The notes: generated by a model not told the origin, from the sequence alone. Counted from the first letter of the stretch, positions 7,678-18,125 are shown. The stretch: 63,311 nucleotides of DNA from an uncultured Lachnospiraceae bacterium (GCA_910586015.1 CAJUGJ010000021.1:1-63311), one strand, 5' to 3'. A program made the numbers and translations.

Positions 7678-9138
7678 TTATAACAATTTTTCCATTTTTT
7701 CTTTAACCTTATCGTCCGGTTCTAACTTCACAGCTCGTTTTAATATTTCTACAATTTGAGGGTAGTTATCTTTTAGAATTTCATTTTTGTTTTCCTGCCA
7801 TTCTTCTAACACACTAAGTGCCGTAAGACGAGTATTTATAATCGGAGATTGGAGAGCGGTTTCTATCAATTTTATTCCTTTTCCCTGATATGGTTTTAGA
7901 AATTGTACAATCATACTTAAAATAGTATGATCATTATATTTTTCTCCGCCCCAATGCAATTTTTCTGGTCCTGTTTTCATCATATCTAATGGTAGACGTC
8001 TTTCAAACAGTGCAATACATTCTTCTATATAATCTCCATCTGGCATCAAAAAAGAAATATTAAAATAGTTTTTTTCAAAATTGTCTTCGAGGGAATGGAA
8101 TACAGCCTCTTTATAAGGAAGTCCTAATTTTTTTGCCAATAAAAAGCCTTTTCCTTCTGTAACTGCTTTATTGACACAATCGGTACATTCTTTTGTTTCT
8201 AAGAAACTTCTACACTTTTCTTTTAGAGAAGAGGACAACTTGGTATAGTCTGAAATATTAAAAATAATCTCATAATCTGATACATCTAAATTTTGATTTT
8301 CTGCCTGATTTAAAAACCGTAAAATAAGTTCGTCTGCTTCTTCTATAGCAGAAATTCCTGCACATGGTCCTTCTTGTATGAGTGATTCCAGAATTTCTCC
8401 TGCTCCATGAAATTCTTCTTTTGTCATATTTTTATTTAGCCATGTAAACATTTCTGTTTTTTCAAAGCAGGTAAGGGCGGAATATTGTGAAAGAACCGTA
8501 TTATGAATTCCCTCTGTCAAAAGCCAGTACTTTGTTTCTGGCTTCGTAGCTTCCAACTGTTCAATAATAAAAATTCTTCCCCATCCCTTTACTTTCTTTG
8601 CAGCTTCCAAAAGTTCCTCTTCTGCATTTTCCCATTCACGCATAAGAAACGCCACAAACAGACTAAATTCATCACTCAATGCTAATGTACGAAGTATTTC
8701 ATCATACGATTCATCTCGATACGAAAATAATTCTAAGATACACAAACCATATTTTACTAACTCTCGCTCGTTGCTGTGCTTTATTAAATGATAGGCAAAA
8801 TTAAATTGTTTGGAAGGATCTAAATTTTCACGATGTTCTATGATATATTCCTGTACTCCATCTATTACGCTCAATGCAGAATTTTGTTTGCTAAATTCAG
8901 AAAGTTTCTTTTCTGCTTCTTCATTTTTGCCTTCTTCTATCAAAAAAGGTATCTCATAAAAAGCGTTGATATCATAAGAACTTCTAGCCATATGATACAT
9001 ACAGATTCCATCTTTTGCTCCGTCTGCAAATTTTAATTTGCCTTCTTCTACCTCTTCTTCAGGAGGAAGACTACTATCTTGCTTCGGTAGACTTCCATCT
9101 ACTATATGCTCTTTGATCCATTCATACAGAGAACTCAT
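7678..9138 (-). CDS. Helical-repeat conserved hypothetical protein
   Basis: This 486-residue soluble protein is almost wholly alpha-helical, with paired-helix units of HEAT or TPR character; the last begins TRLTALSVLEEWQENKNEIL near residue 445. It has no catalytic motif that I can name. The N-terminus SLYEWIKEHIVDG and the stretch ICMYHMARSS resemble a Firmicutes family that has at times been labelled limonene hydroxylase, a name with no support in this sequence. The start has GGGGAGAGG upstream. It directly follows the 504-residue HEAT-like protein on the same strand with a 48-bp gap, so the two are probably co-transcribed. A scaffold or protein-binding role is an inference from the fold. 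Confidence 0.75.
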   Translation of the reverse strand: MSSLYEWIKEHIVDGSLPKQDSSLPPEEEVEEGKLKFADGAKDGICMYHMARSSYDINAFYEIPFLIEEGKNEEAEKKLSEFSKQNSALSVIDGVQEYIIEHRENLDPSKQFNFAYHLIKHSNERELVKYGLCILELFSYRDESYDEILRTLALSDEFSLFVAFLMREWENAEEELLEAAKKVKGWGRIFIIEQLEATKPETKYWLLTEGIHNTVLSQYSALTCFEKTEMFTWLNKNMTKEEFHGAGEILESLIQEGPCAGISAIEEADELILRFLNQAENQNLDVSDYEIIFNISDYTKLSSSLKEKCRSFLETKECTDCVNKAVTEGKGFLLAKKLGLPYKEAVFHSLEDNFEKNYFNISFLMPDGDYIEECIALFERRLPLDMMKTGPEKLHWGGEKYNDHTILSMIVQFLKPYQGKGIKLIETALQSPIINTRLTALSVLEEWQENKNEILKDNYPQIVEILKRAVKLEPDDKVKEKMEKLL

Positions 9139-9186
9139 TTTTCCCTCTCCCCTTTCTTGTTCAAAAATTCCATCTGATTTATCTTA

Positions 9187-10701
9187 TCAACGTTTTTCGA
9201 CATAAGATAAATCAAACCGAACTGCATTTTTTAATTTGTCTGGCACATTCGTTTCATCTAATAGCTTTCTGATTTCATCTGCCTGTGGTGTCCTAACAGT
9301 TTCATACATATTTCTGTTCCATAATCCACCTAAAATTTCTTCCTTTAATTTTTCGTTTGATATTGTCTGATAGAGCATAAGCAAATAGGGCATTCTCTTC
9401 CAAGATCGTTCTAAAAACATAAGCAAAATGGCATAGTGTTGAATATGTTCTTGTTTTGCATTAAGAATAATTTCATAGAGTGTTTTTGGCCCGTAGAGTA
9501 AACCAGAGCGTCGAATACAAAGATATGCTGTCTTTGAAATGGCAACTCTTTGATCAGTCAAAAAGGAAAGATAAATTTTTTCGCCCTTTCTGCCAAGCAT
9601 CCGTTCTAATGCTATTAAAGTAAGCCTTACTAATTTTTGATTAGGAGAAGACAAATATTTTTCAATCTTATCTGCATATTCACTCCCTGCATTTTCTCCA
9701 AGTCCAATCACTGCATAGAGAGTTTTATCTGTTTCTAAATAATTATAATAATATGTATTAATATCCATTTGTCTATATTTCTTTAATATATACGCTGCAT
9801 ATTCCCGAATAGCATGGTTTGGATCTAATAAAAATTCTTCTAATCCATTCCAAGCATTTAAACATCTATGAAATTTTTCATATAAAGCATATCTTCGTAC
9901 AGAACAATTTCTATTTTTTAAATACTGTTCTAATATTTCATCGGAACATGAATAGTCTGATAAAATTTTTTGAATCAAAAGACATTTTAGATATCCGTTT
10001 TTTTCTAATTCTAAAAATCGGTTCATCTCTTCTAAAGATTTTTTCTGTCCTCTATCTATACAACATAGATACCAAAAAAATACTTTTCTTCTCTCATATG
10101 GCTGTTTGAATAGTATTGTTTCATCTATTTGTGGAAGTAGTTGATAAAGTCTATTATAAAATAATTCTTTTTGTTCTTCCCATTCCTTCCACTCTCTTCT
10201 TCCAGATCGCTCCACTTTTTCTAAATAGAGAAAGGAAACTAACAATTCCTCTGCATTGCAGACTTTCAAATGCTCTTTTACTTGTTTCATTGCACACTTT
10301 CTAATAACATGGATCCAATCATTGCATCGAAGAAAAAGAAATGGCAACATATAAGGAATTCCTTCTGCTTCCAATACACAACGTTGTCTAAAATATCCGT
10401 TTGGATGTAGTGTTCCAAGTTGTAATACTGCTGCATATTCTTCCTGAGAGGAAAAATACATTTGACGTTCTTTTGGATCTACTGTTTGCCATAACATATT
10501 CGTTTCTATATTAGTAAAGTTACGAAATTGTTCTGAAAGAAAAAGAATTTCACGATCTGTATGACAGTCCATATATTGTTTTATATTTTTTGCTGCATTG
10601 GCAGCCTGTATTGGTGTTCCAAACATGGCAGCTACCATCTCTTTTGCCAGTGACTGCATCTCTTCTACTTTTTTTTCTTTACTTAACATTTCTTTTGCCA
10701 C
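9187..10701 (-). CDS. HEAT-repeat-like hypothetical protein
   Basis: The product is 504 residues of helical repeats without signal peptide or membrane spans. HEAT-like units are clearest near residues 275-300 (NCSVRRYALYEKFHRCLNAW) and 300-325 (DPNHAIREYAAYILKKYRQ). GTG at 10701 immediately follows a stop codon; ATG at 10689 is the alternative, and neither has a strong ribosome binding site. It sits between recO and a second helical-repeat gene, a position that in relatives usually leads straight towards glyS, so this pair looks like an insertion in the era-recO-glyS neighbourhood. Function unknown. Confidence 0.7.
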   Translation of the reverse strand: MAKEMLSKEKKVEEMQSLAKEMVAAMFGTPIQAANAAKNIKQYMDCHTDREILFLSEQFRNFTNIETNMLWQTVDPKERQMYFSSQEEYAAVLQLGTLHPNGYFRQRCVLEAEGIPYMLPFLFLRCNDWIHVIRKCAMKQVKEHLKVCNAEELLVSFLYLEKVERSGRREWKEWEEQKELFYNRLYQLLPQIDETILFKQPYERRKVFFWYLCCIDRGQKKSLEEMNRFLELEKNGYLKCLLIQKILSDYSCSDEILEQYLKNRNCSVRRYALYEKFHRCLNAWNGLEEFLLDPNHAIREYAAYILKKYRQMDINTYYYNYLETDKTLYAVIGLGENAGSEYADKIEKYLSSPNQKLVRLTLIALERMLGRKGEKIYLSFLTDQRVAISKTAYLCIRRSGLLYGPKTLYEIILNAKQEHIQHYAILLMFLERSWKRMPYLLMLYQTISNEKLKEEILGGLWNRNMYETVRTPQADEIRKLLDETNVPDKLKNAVRFDLSYVEKR

Positions 10702-10852
10702 TTAAAATATGATTAAATATACTTACTTTTGAATATTTTTTCTAGTAGCTTCTCCTTTCATTTTATGATTGTACTTCTTTAAGTCTTAGTATTTCCTCTT
10801 AATTGTTTCTCTCATTTCTTTAATTTTGCAGTTTTATCTATATAATACTTTA

Positions 10853-11614
10853 CTAAAGAATCATTTTTCCATCTTCTAATAATTCTAGCATATCTAAGGA
10901 TTTCAGCTTATATTCTACATATTCTTTTTGGTAATCTTCTATTAAAGAAGAAAGTTCTTGTAAAACTTCTTCTTTTACCGTAAAACTATAGAGCTTTTCT
11001 ATAGGTGTAATGCAGATAAATTGTAGGGTATAAAGTGTAGATTCTCCTATCCTTTTTATTGTTCCTGCATTAGAAAGACAGCGACTACAAAAAGTTCCTC
11101 CATGTCTTACACTAAATGCTGTTAGATCGTTTTTTGTCTTACAGTGGACACATTCCAATACCTGAGGTCCTTGTCCCTCTAAATATAATAATTTTAATTC
11201 ATAAATCCTTCGGATTAATGTCATGGGAATGGTTTTTTTAGAAAGTGCCCTTAAAGACTGATACAATAATTTTAATACTGCCTTTGCATCATTTTCTTCT
11301 TCTGTCATTACTTGTGCAAATTCACAAAAATACAATCCATATGATACTGCATTTAATTCAGAACGCAGTTCTCCAAAATAATTTCGAATCTCTGCTCTGG
11401 CAACCCCATAAGAAGAATGTCCTTCATATAGAGTAAATTCTCCAAAACAAAATGGCTGACTACAGCCAAGAAGTGGACTGTTTGGTCTTTTTGCCCCACG
11501 GGCAAATGCTGAAATTTTTCCTTTTTGTATTGTTAATATCGTTAATCTTTTATCATAATCACCAATAGGCATGGTAGAAAGTACCATGCCTGTTACAGTT
11601 ATCTGTTCTGTCAC
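10853..11614 (-). CDS. recO: DNA repair protein RecO
   Basis: RecO helps load RecA at gaps with RecF and RecR and anneals single strands. The 253-residue length is typical. The N-terminal OB-fold has VLSTMPIGDYDKRLTILT and the conserved basic stretch FARGAKRPNSPLLG (37-50). The helical C-terminal part holds a four-cysteine zinc site at C155, C158, C176 and C179. It starts with GTG at 11614, eight bases after AGAGG. It lies 16 bp after the YqzL-like gene and downstream of era, the standard Firmicute order, so these are likely one transcript. Confidence 0.95.
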   Translation of the reverse strand: MTEQITVTGMVLSTMPIGDYDKRLTILTIQKGKISAFARGAKRPNSPLLGCSQPFCFGEFTLYEGHSSYGVARAEIRNYFGELRSELNAVSYGLYFCEFAQVMTEEENDAKAVLKLLYQSLRALSKKTIPMTLIRRIYELKLLYLEGQGPQVLECVHCKTKNDLTAFSVRHGGTFCSRCLSNAGTIKRIGESTLYTLQFICITPIEKLYSFTVKEEVLQELSSLIEDYQKEYVEYKLKSLDMLELLEDGKMIL

Positions 11615-11630
11615 AAAAACAGCCTCTTTC

Positions 11631-11813
11631 TTATGGTCTACCGTTTTTTTCCGGTGTGTGCTTTACATTTGCAGCATAAGATAAATAATCTGATACTGCT
11701 CCTGTTACTTCAAATCGATTCCAGCCATCTGCTGTATGGTTTTCTAAAATTGATGTTTTTTCTCCTTTTGTTCCGGTTTCTGTTGATTCTAAGAATTCAT
11801 GATTTAGTTCCAT
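11631..11813 (-). CDS. yqzL: YqzL-like small protein
   Basis: This 60-residue protein contains WNRFEVTGAVSDYLSYAA (residues 31-48), which fits the YqzL pattern of Trp, Phe, Thr-Gly and Tyr-Leu-x-Tyr. Its place between era and recO is where yqzL lies in Bacillus. A clear AGGAG precedes the ATG. The N-terminal 30 residues are longer than in Bacillus YqzL. Function is unknown in any organism I know of. The assignment rests on motif plus gene order. Confidence 0.65.
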   Translation of the reverse strand: MELNHEFLESTETGTKGEKTSILENHTADGWNRFEVTGAVSDYLSYAANVKHTPEKNGRP

Positions 11814-11958
11814 CGTATTCTCCTGTCAGACCGGTGGTCTTATTCCTTTTCTGATTTTATTCATCCTTTTTCTGTCTTACTTTTATCATACCCGTACCAA
11901 AGAGAAATACACTATTAAGAATCTCCCATCTCTTCCAAGAAATATCTCTTGACAGTTT

Positions 11959-12873
11959 TTAGTCTGCTGCATCTTCTCGGTATCCATAATTTTTTATTAA
12001 AAAGTCGCTATCTCTCCAGTCTTTCTTGACCTTGACCCAGAGTTTTAAATTTACTTTCATATCTAAAAGATTTTCAATTTCTATCCTTGCTTTTGTTCCG
12101 ATTTTCTTTAGCATAGAGCCTTGCTTTCCAATAATAATTCCTTTGTGAGAATCTCTCTCACAGATGATAGTTGCATCAATATCCATAAGATGCCCCCCTG
12201 ATCTTTCTTTCATCTGATCAATAGCAACTGCAATCCCATGTGGAATTTCATCGGATAGTAATTTAAGTGTCTGCTCTCTAATAAACTCAGCTGCAATCTG
12301 GCGTTCTGGTTGATCTGTAATCGTATCTTCCTCGTAATACTGTGGTCCTTTTGGAAGACAAGAAAAAATCAGTCGTAGCAGTTCCTCTTTGTTTTCCCCT
12401 TTCAGCGCAGAAACAGGAATGATCTGTGTAAAATTACACTGTTCTTTATACGCATCAATACAAGAAAGAATTACTTCTTTTTTGATCGTATCTATTTTAT
12501 TGATAACGAGCATAACGGGAGTATCTGTCTGTCTTAACTGATCTGCAATGTGACGTTCCCCTGCTCCAATAAAGGTAGTTGGTTCTACTAACCATAAAAT
12601 AAGATCGACTTCCTTTAATGTACGTTCTGCAACTGTCACCATATATTCACCAAGTTTATTTTTTGCCTTATGAATTCCAGGTGTGTCTAAAAAAATAATT
12701 TGTCCACGTGAATCTGTATATACAGTTTGAATTCGGTTTCTTGTTGTTTGAGGCTTGTCGGAAGTAATGGCAATCTTTTGACCAATCAACTGGTTCATCA
12801 AAGTCGATTTTCCTACGTTTGGTCGTCCGATTAATGTGACAAAGCCAGATTTATATTCCCTTTCGTCTTTCAT
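11959..12873 (-). CDS. era: GTPase Era
   Basis: Era binds the 3' end of 16S rRNA and supports 30S subunit maturation. At 304 residues it has the full GTPase set: G1 GRPNVGKST, G3 DTPGI, G4 NKID and the SALKGEN G5 region, followed by a C-terminal KH domain with GSMLKKIGTKARIEIE. GAGG lies five bases before ATG. The M16 protease gene ends 33 bp upstream and yqzL and recO follow, so it sits inside a conserved maintenance cluster. Confidence 0.97.
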   Translation of the reverse strand: MKDEREYKSGFVTLIGRPNVGKSTLMNQLIGQKIAITSDKPQTTRNRIQTVYTDSRGQIIFLDTPGIHKAKNKLGEYMVTVAERTLKEVDLILWLVEPTTFIGAGERHIADQLRQTDTPVMLVINKIDTIKKEVILSCIDAYKEQCNFTQIIPVSALKGENKEELLRLIFSCLPKGPQYYEEDTITDQPERQIAAEFIREQTLKLLSDEIPHGIAVAIDQMKERSGGHLMDIDATIICERDSHKGIIIGKQGSMLKKIGTKARIEIENLLDMKVNLKLWVKVKKDWRDSDFLIKNYGYREDAAD

Positions 12874-12906
12874 AAATCCTCAATTCTAGTTAAAATAGTT
12901 ATTTTA

Positions 12907-15894
12907 CTAAAATAACGAAGAAATTTCTGTAAATAAATTAGCGTCCTCTTTGATTTTCGTTTCACTTCCAACTACACAAAAATGTCTATCTTCTATCACA
13001 GCTTTTAAAATAGCAGAAGTTTTTCGGATATCATCTACATTTACCTTTAAAATCTCATCTCGTTCTTTTTGTTTATCTTCATACTCAATTCCCATAAGTA
13101 AAGCATTTAAAGAACGAGTTCCTTTCATAAATGGAGTTTTAGGTCTATCAATCGCACTCATTGTTCCAATAACATACTTTGTTATTTCACGTTCGTCTGC
13201 TTCAAAACCTGCTATATAATCCACTGCTTTTTCAAAGACTTCTTTTGTCGCATGTAAATTTGGATCTCTGTAAGAAGAAAAAGTAGAAACACCATCTATT
13301 TCAGAGAAATCACTAAAACATCCATATGCACCACCTTTAACACGGATATTCTGCCAGAGATATTCATAATTTAAAATGGTACGTACTACTTTTAATACTC
13401 CAGTCGGAAGAAATCCCTTTTTTAGATAATTTCCGCTTATTACTACATATTGAACCTGTCCTGGATAATAAAAACCTTCTTTCTTATCCTGTGGTTGAAA
13501 TTCAAACTCTGCTGTTTTCCATTGAGAAACACTACCGTTTTTAGCTGCGTTTAAGAAATTATTTCTTCCTCCATCAGGAAGAGACTCGATTAATTCTTTA
13601 CAGGATTCTTCAAACGCCTTTATTCCCTCTGATTCTGCAGTCAGATCTAATAAAAGATTTCCCTTTGTAAATAGACTTCTTGCTGTCTGTTTTAATTTCT
13701 CAATGATTTCTTCTGCCTTTTCATCAAATGATTTTACAATTTCATCGATAAAATGATAAAAACTGATGTTTTGTGTAACTTCAGTAAAATAAGCAGATGG
13801 AGAATCATAAGAGTTTGCTCTGATTACTGCTACGCTGTCACCAGCTGTACTCATACTCATCTGCATTCTTGATCTTAATTCATATATAATTTCCTTCAGC
13901 CTCTTTTTATCTTCAAAGATCGACTCTGAAAAAATCTCCTGAAGTAGTTTTAGAGCTTCCTTTGTTTCATCATATAATACTTTGGTTCGAACTGAAAAAA
14001 CAGGTAGAAACTCTTCACTATTCAAATTCCTTTCAACAGTAGATGTTGTAGAAAAAATTCCTCCGGTATGAATATTAATTTCATTGGATAATTCTAAGAA
14101 ACTATGTTTCTTAGTATCCACATAGGCAAATGCAGATCTTAATAATCCCAAATATGGAATCAATTCTTTCGAAACTGTACCTGCATCAAACCAAAGTCGT
14201 AGATATAAAATACCATTGGTAGAAAGTTCATGATAAACGGTAGGAATTCCCTGTATCATGCCTTCACGATTTATAAAATTTAATGCGTTTGGTTCAATAT
14301 CTTCTCTTGCAAGTAGTGGAATAGAAGCAAGCTGTTCTGGAGTAGAAGGCATTTCCTGATACTCTCTTAAATGTTTTGTTTCTGCTATAATAGTATCTAT
14401 CTGTTGTGCAGTTAATGTGTTCTTCTTTTCTTCTAACTGCTTTGCTAACTCTTCTTCCTGCTTTGCTGTCATTCCTTTCTTTGGCATTACAGTAAGCAAA
14501 TTAGAATGATCTGGTTTCAATAAATAGGTTCGAATTAAATCCTCAAAATATCCTGTTTCGATCTTTTCTTTAAACCGTTTAAACTGTTCATTCTGGTGCA
14601 TATACGAGAATGCCTTTGTATCATCATACAACCAGCTTCCATACATTTGAATTCCATATAATAATCCCTTTGGAAAGCTTCCATAATCCGCTTCACGATA
14701 TGCAAATTCCTGACTACTAATAGCTGCTCTAAGTGAATTTTTGTTTAATCCATTTTTTGTAATGTCTTGTAATGTCTTTTGAATACACTCAAAAAATTCA
14801 TCTTTTTTATCTGGATTTGTATTTTTTGCAACAATGGAATAGTTTGGTTGTAATCTCTCATAATCAAAACTACTCCAGATATCTTCCCCGATTCCAGTAT
14901 CTAATAATGCCTGTTTTAATGGTGCTCCCGGTGCATCAATTAAAACTTTATCTAATATCCGCAATGCTAAAATAGTTTCTATATCTAATGCGTTACTTAC
15001 TGTAGCACCATAGATAAGATAGGTTTTATTTTGTTCTTCTTCCTGTTCTCCCAGTGGATAATAACGTGTTGCTTCTTGTTTACCAAGTGGCTTTTGAAGT
15101 CGAACTGTGGAATCTACTTCTAATAGATCATAGGTACTTAAATATTCTTTATCTAACCAGTTTAGTTTTTCTTCTATGTCCATATTGCCATATAGATAGA
15201 TCCAGCAATTTGATGGATGATAATATCTTTTGTGGAAATTCAGATAGTCCTCATATGTTAAATTTGGAATATCTTTTGGATCACCACCTGAATCTACACC
15301 ATAAGAAGTATCTGGATAAAGACACCGATTCAGTTCCCGATATACAATCTGCTCTGGAGAGGAATATGCTCCCTTCATCTCATTATAAACCACGCCGTTA
15401 ATTGTAAGTGTGTCAGAAGGATCATTCATCTCATAATGCCATCCTTCTTGCTCAAAAATTTCACGATAGTGATAGATATTTGGATGAAAAACCGCATCCA
15501 TATATACGTGCATAAGATTTTGGAAATCTTTCTCATTACAACTTGCAACTGGATAAATAGTTTTATCTGGATAGGTCATTGCATTTAAAAAAGTATTTAA
15601 AGAGCCCTTTGCTAATTCAATAAATGGATCTTTTAATGGAAATTTTTCTGAGCCACATAGTACAGTATGTTCTATAATATGAGCTACTCCTGTACTATCA
15701 AATGCAGGAGTACGAAATCCTGCCATAAATACTTTATTATCATCTTCATTAGATACCACACATACTCTTGCTCCTGACTTAATATGCCGAAATACAAGCC
15801 CTGTACTTAAAATATCAGAAAGTGTTTCTTCATACTCTAAACGATATGCTAAAAGAGCCGAAAGTTCCTTGCTGCTTTTTATATTTCTTGCCAT
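12907..15894 (-). CDS. M16C insulinase-family (presequence protease-like) peptidase
   Basis: This large zinc peptidase of 995 residues is the normal length for subfamily M16C, in which two homologous halves form one chamber that degrades peptides. The inverted zinc motif HIIEH is in VAHIIEHTVLCGSEKFPLKD near residue 90, with the distal glutamate region VVYNEMKGAYSSPEQ near 168-182. The C-terminal half has lost the metal site, as in the family. No signal peptide is seen, so it should be cytosolic and clear oligopeptides. GGAG precedes the ATG. It is upstream of era on the same strand. Confidence 0.93.
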   Translation of the reverse strand: MARNIKSSKELSALLAYRLEYEETLSDILSTGLVFRHIKSGARVCVVSNEDDNKVFMAGFRTPAFDSTGVAHIIEHTVLCGSEKFPLKDPFIELAKGSLNTFLNAMTYPDKTIYPVASCNEKDFQNLMHVYMDAVFHPNIYHYREIFEQEGWHYEMNDPSDTLTINGVVYNEMKGAYSSPEQIVYRELNRCLYPDTSYGVDSGGDPKDIPNLTYEDYLNFHKRYYHPSNCWIYLYGNMDIEEKLNWLDKEYLSTYDLLEVDSTVRLQKPLGKQEATRYYPLGEQEEEQNKTYLIYGATVSNALDIETILALRILDKVLIDAPGAPLKQALLDTGIGEDIWSSFDYERLQPNYSIVAKNTNPDKKDEFFECIQKTLQDITKNGLNKNSLRAAISSQEFAYREADYGSFPKGLLYGIQMYGSWLYDDTKAFSYMHQNEQFKRFKEKIETGYFEDLIRTYLLKPDHSNLLTVMPKKGMTAKQEEELAKQLEEKKNTLTAQQIDTIIAETKHLREYQEMPSTPEQLASIPLLAREDIEPNALNFINREGMIQGIPTVYHELSTNGILYLRLWFDAGTVSKELIPYLGLLRSAFAYVDTKKHSFLELSNEINIHTGGIFSTTSTVERNLNSEEFLPVFSVRTKVLYDETKEALKLLQEIFSESIFEDKKRLKEIIYELRSRMQMSMSTAGDSVAVIRANSYDSPSAYFTEVTQNISFYHFIDEIVKSFDEKAEEIIEKLKQTARSLFTKGNLLLDLTAESEGIKAFEESCKELIESLPDGGRNNFLNAAKNGSVSQWKTAEFEFQPQDKKEGFYYPGQVQYVVISGNYLKKGFLPTGVLKVVRTILNYEYLWQNIRVKGGAYGCFSDFSEIDGVSTFSSYRDPNLHATKEVFEKAVDYIAGFEADEREITKYVIGTMSAIDRPKTPFMKGTRSLNALLMGIEYEDKQKERDEILKVNVDDIRKTSAILKAVIEDRHFCVVGSETKIKEDANLFTEISSLF

Positions 15895-15922
15895 AAATTC
15901 TCCATTCTGTGATCGTTTATTT

Positions 15923-17116
15923 TTATTTTACAAGTTCTAATGTTTCTCTTGCGATTGCAAGTTCTTCATTTGTTGGAATTACCATAACTTTTATTTTTGA
16001 CTCAGGAGTAGAAATTAAAACTTCTTCTCCACGTAATTTATTCTTCTCTGTATCAATAGCAACCCCCAAGTAGGTCAGATATTCACAGATACAACCACGG
16101 ATTGTTCCATCGTTTTCTCCTACTCCTGCAGTAAATGCAATCGCGTCTACGCCGTTCATTGCTGCTGTATATGCACCTATATATTTTGCTACTCGATATA
16201 CAAATGCCTCCACTGCAATCTTAGCTCTATGATTTCCTTCACGTTCTGCCTTTTGTACATCTCTAAAATCACTGGAAACTCCTGAAATTCCTAACATTCC
16301 AGATTTCTTATTTAACATATTGACTACTTCATTAATATCCTTGCCCTCTTTATTGGCAATGTACTGTACAATCGCTGGATCGAGATCTCCACTTCTTGTT
16401 CCCATAATCAGACCTTCTAGCGGGGTTAATCCCATGCTGGTATCAATACATTTTCCGTTTTGTACTGCAGAAATACTTGCTCCATTTCCTAAATGGCACA
16501 CAATTACTTTTGAATTTTCTTTTTCTAATCCTGCAAACTCAACTGCTCTTTTGGAAACAAAACTGTGGCTTGTTCCATGAAATCCATATCTACGAATACT
16601 GTATTTTTCATAATATTCATAAGGAATTGCATACATATATGCCTTTTCTGGCATTGTCTGATGGAATGCTGTATCAAAAACCGCTACTTGAGGAGTTCCT
16701 GGCATTGCTGCTTCACATGCCTCTACTCCGATTAAGTTCGCCGGATTATGTAGCGGTCCTAAATCGAAACATTCTCTTACAACACGTTTTACATCCTCGT
16801 TGACAATAATTGAATCACTATAATTTTGACCAGCATGAAGTACGCGATGTCCTACTGCTTTAATTTCCTTTATATCAGTGATTACTCCATGTACTTTATC
16901 TACTAGAGCATCTAAGACAATCTTTACTGCCACTTTATGATCTGGCATTGGTTGCTCAAGTTCAAATACCTCTTTTCCTGCAGGTTTATGGGTGAGTTTT
17001 GAACCCTCAATTCCAATTCTCTCACAAAGTCCCTTTGCCAACACACTTTCATTTTCCATGTCGATCAACTGATATTTTAAAGAAGAACTTCCACAATTAA
17101 TTACTAAAATTTTCAT
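15923..17116 (-). CDS. ackA: Acetate kinase
   Basis: Acetate kinase converts acetyl phosphate and ADP to acetate and ATP, the energy-yielding last step of acetate fermentation. Its 397 residues fit the family. It shows the N-terminal LVINCGSSSLKYQL signature, the active-site region VFDTAFHQTMP, CHLGNGASISAVQNGKCIDT and MGTRSGDLDP. AGGAG precedes ATG. It follows pta by 13 bp and the pair shares the promoter at 18191-18219. Confidence 0.98.
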   Translation of the reverse strand: MKILVINCGSSSLKYQLIDMENESVLAKGLCERIGIEGSKLTHKPAGKEVFELEQPMPDHKVAVKIVLDALVDKVHGVITDIKEIKAVGHRVLHAGQNYSDSIIVNEDVKRVVRECFDLGPLHNPANLIGVEACEAAMPGTPQVAVFDTAFHQTMPEKAYMYAIPYEYYEKYSIRRYGFHGTSHSFVSKRAVEFAGLEKENSKVIVCHLGNGASISAVQNGKCIDTSMGLTPLEGLIMGTRSGDLDPAIVQYIANKEGKDINEVVNMLNKKSGMLGISGVSSDFRDVQKAEREGNHRAKIAVEAFVYRVAKYIGAYTAAMNGVDAIAFTAGVGENDGTIRGCICEYLTYLGVAIDTEKNKLRGEEVLISTPESKIKVMVIPTNEELAIARETLELVK

Positions 17117-17129
17117 GATACACTCCTAT

Positions 17130-18125
17130 TTAATTATTCTGGCACTGTACTGCCGTAATTGCTACTACACCTACAATATCATCTGAAGAACAGCCTCTTG
17201 ATAGATCATTTACTGGCTTTGCAATTCCCTGTGTCATTGGGCCATATGCCTCTGCCTTTGCTAATCGTTGTACTAACTTATATCCAATATTTCCTGCATC
17301 TAAATCAGGGAAAATAAGAACATTTGCTTTACCTGCCACTTTGCTGTCTGGTGCTTTAGAAGCCCCAACACTAGGAACAATCGCTGCATCTGTCTGTAAT
17401 TCTCCATCCAATTCTAATTCTGGTGCCATTTCCTTTGCCAGTTTTACTGCCTCTACTACCTTATCTACATCTGCATGTTTTGCACTGCCCTTTGAGGAAT
17501 GAGATAACATAGCAACTTTTGGTTCTTTACCAACTAACATTTTAAAACTCTCTGCTGAAGAAATTGCGATTGCTGCTAATTCTTCTGGATTCGGATTCTG
17601 ATTTAATCCACAATCTCCAAATACAAATGTTCCATTCTCTCCATATTCGCAGTCTGGAACTTCCATCAAGAAGAAAGCAGATACCAGTTTTGTTCCTGGT
17701 TTTGTTTTAATAATCTGTAAACAAGGTCTTAATGTATTAGCAGTCGAATGACATGCACCAGAAACCATACCATCTGCATCTCCACTCTTAATCATAAGAC
17801 AGCCATAATAAGCATAATCATTTAAAATAGTTTCCTTTGCAAGCTCTGGGGTCATTCCTTTTGACTTTCTAAGCTCTACAAATAGATCGATATACTGCTG
17901 TGTTTTTTCATAAGTAAATGGATTAATAATTGTTGCTTTTGAAATATCTAATCCTTTGCTATTTTCCTCTATTTGTTCTGTTGTTCCAATAATAATTAAA
18001 TCTGCGATTTCTTCCTTTAAAATCTTTTCTGCCGCCTCAAATGTTCTACGATCCATTGATTCTGGAAGAATGATCGTCTTTTTGTCTTGTCTTGCTTTTT
18101 CTTTGATTTTGTCAATAAATCCCAT
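17130..18125 (-). CDS. pta: Phosphate acetyltransferase
   Basis: Pta exchanges CoA for phosphate on acetyl-CoA, giving acetyl phosphate for AckA. The 331 residues correspond to the short single-domain clostridial form, with the C-terminal signature regions FVFGDCGLNQNPNPEELAAI, AMLSHSSKGSAKH and NVLIFPDLDAGNIGYKLVQR. AAGGAG precedes the ATG. It is first in the pta-ackA pair and diverges from tmcAL at 18342. Confidence 0.98.
   Translation of the reverse strand: MGFIDKIKEKARQDKKTIILPESMDRRTFEAAEKILKEEIADLIIIGTTEQIEENSKGLDISKATIINPFTYEKTQQYIDLFVELRKSKGMTPELAKETILNDYAYYGCLMIKSGDADGMVSGACHSTANTLRPCLQIIKTKPGTKLVSAFFLMEVPDCEYGENGTFVFGDCGLNQNPNPEELAAIAISSAESFKMLVGKEPKVAMLSHSSKGSAKHADVDKVVEAVKLAKEMAPELELDGELQTDAAIVPSVGASKAPDSKVAGKANVLIFPDLDAGNIGYKLVQRLAKAEAYGPMTQGIAKPVNDLSRGCSSDDIVGVVAITAVQCQNN

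Noticed and set aside
15054..15401. 115-codon plus-strand frame
   Set aside because: It lies wholly antisense within the well-supported M16C protease gene, has no ribosome binding site and has low-complexity Leu/Ile/Tyr-rich composition.
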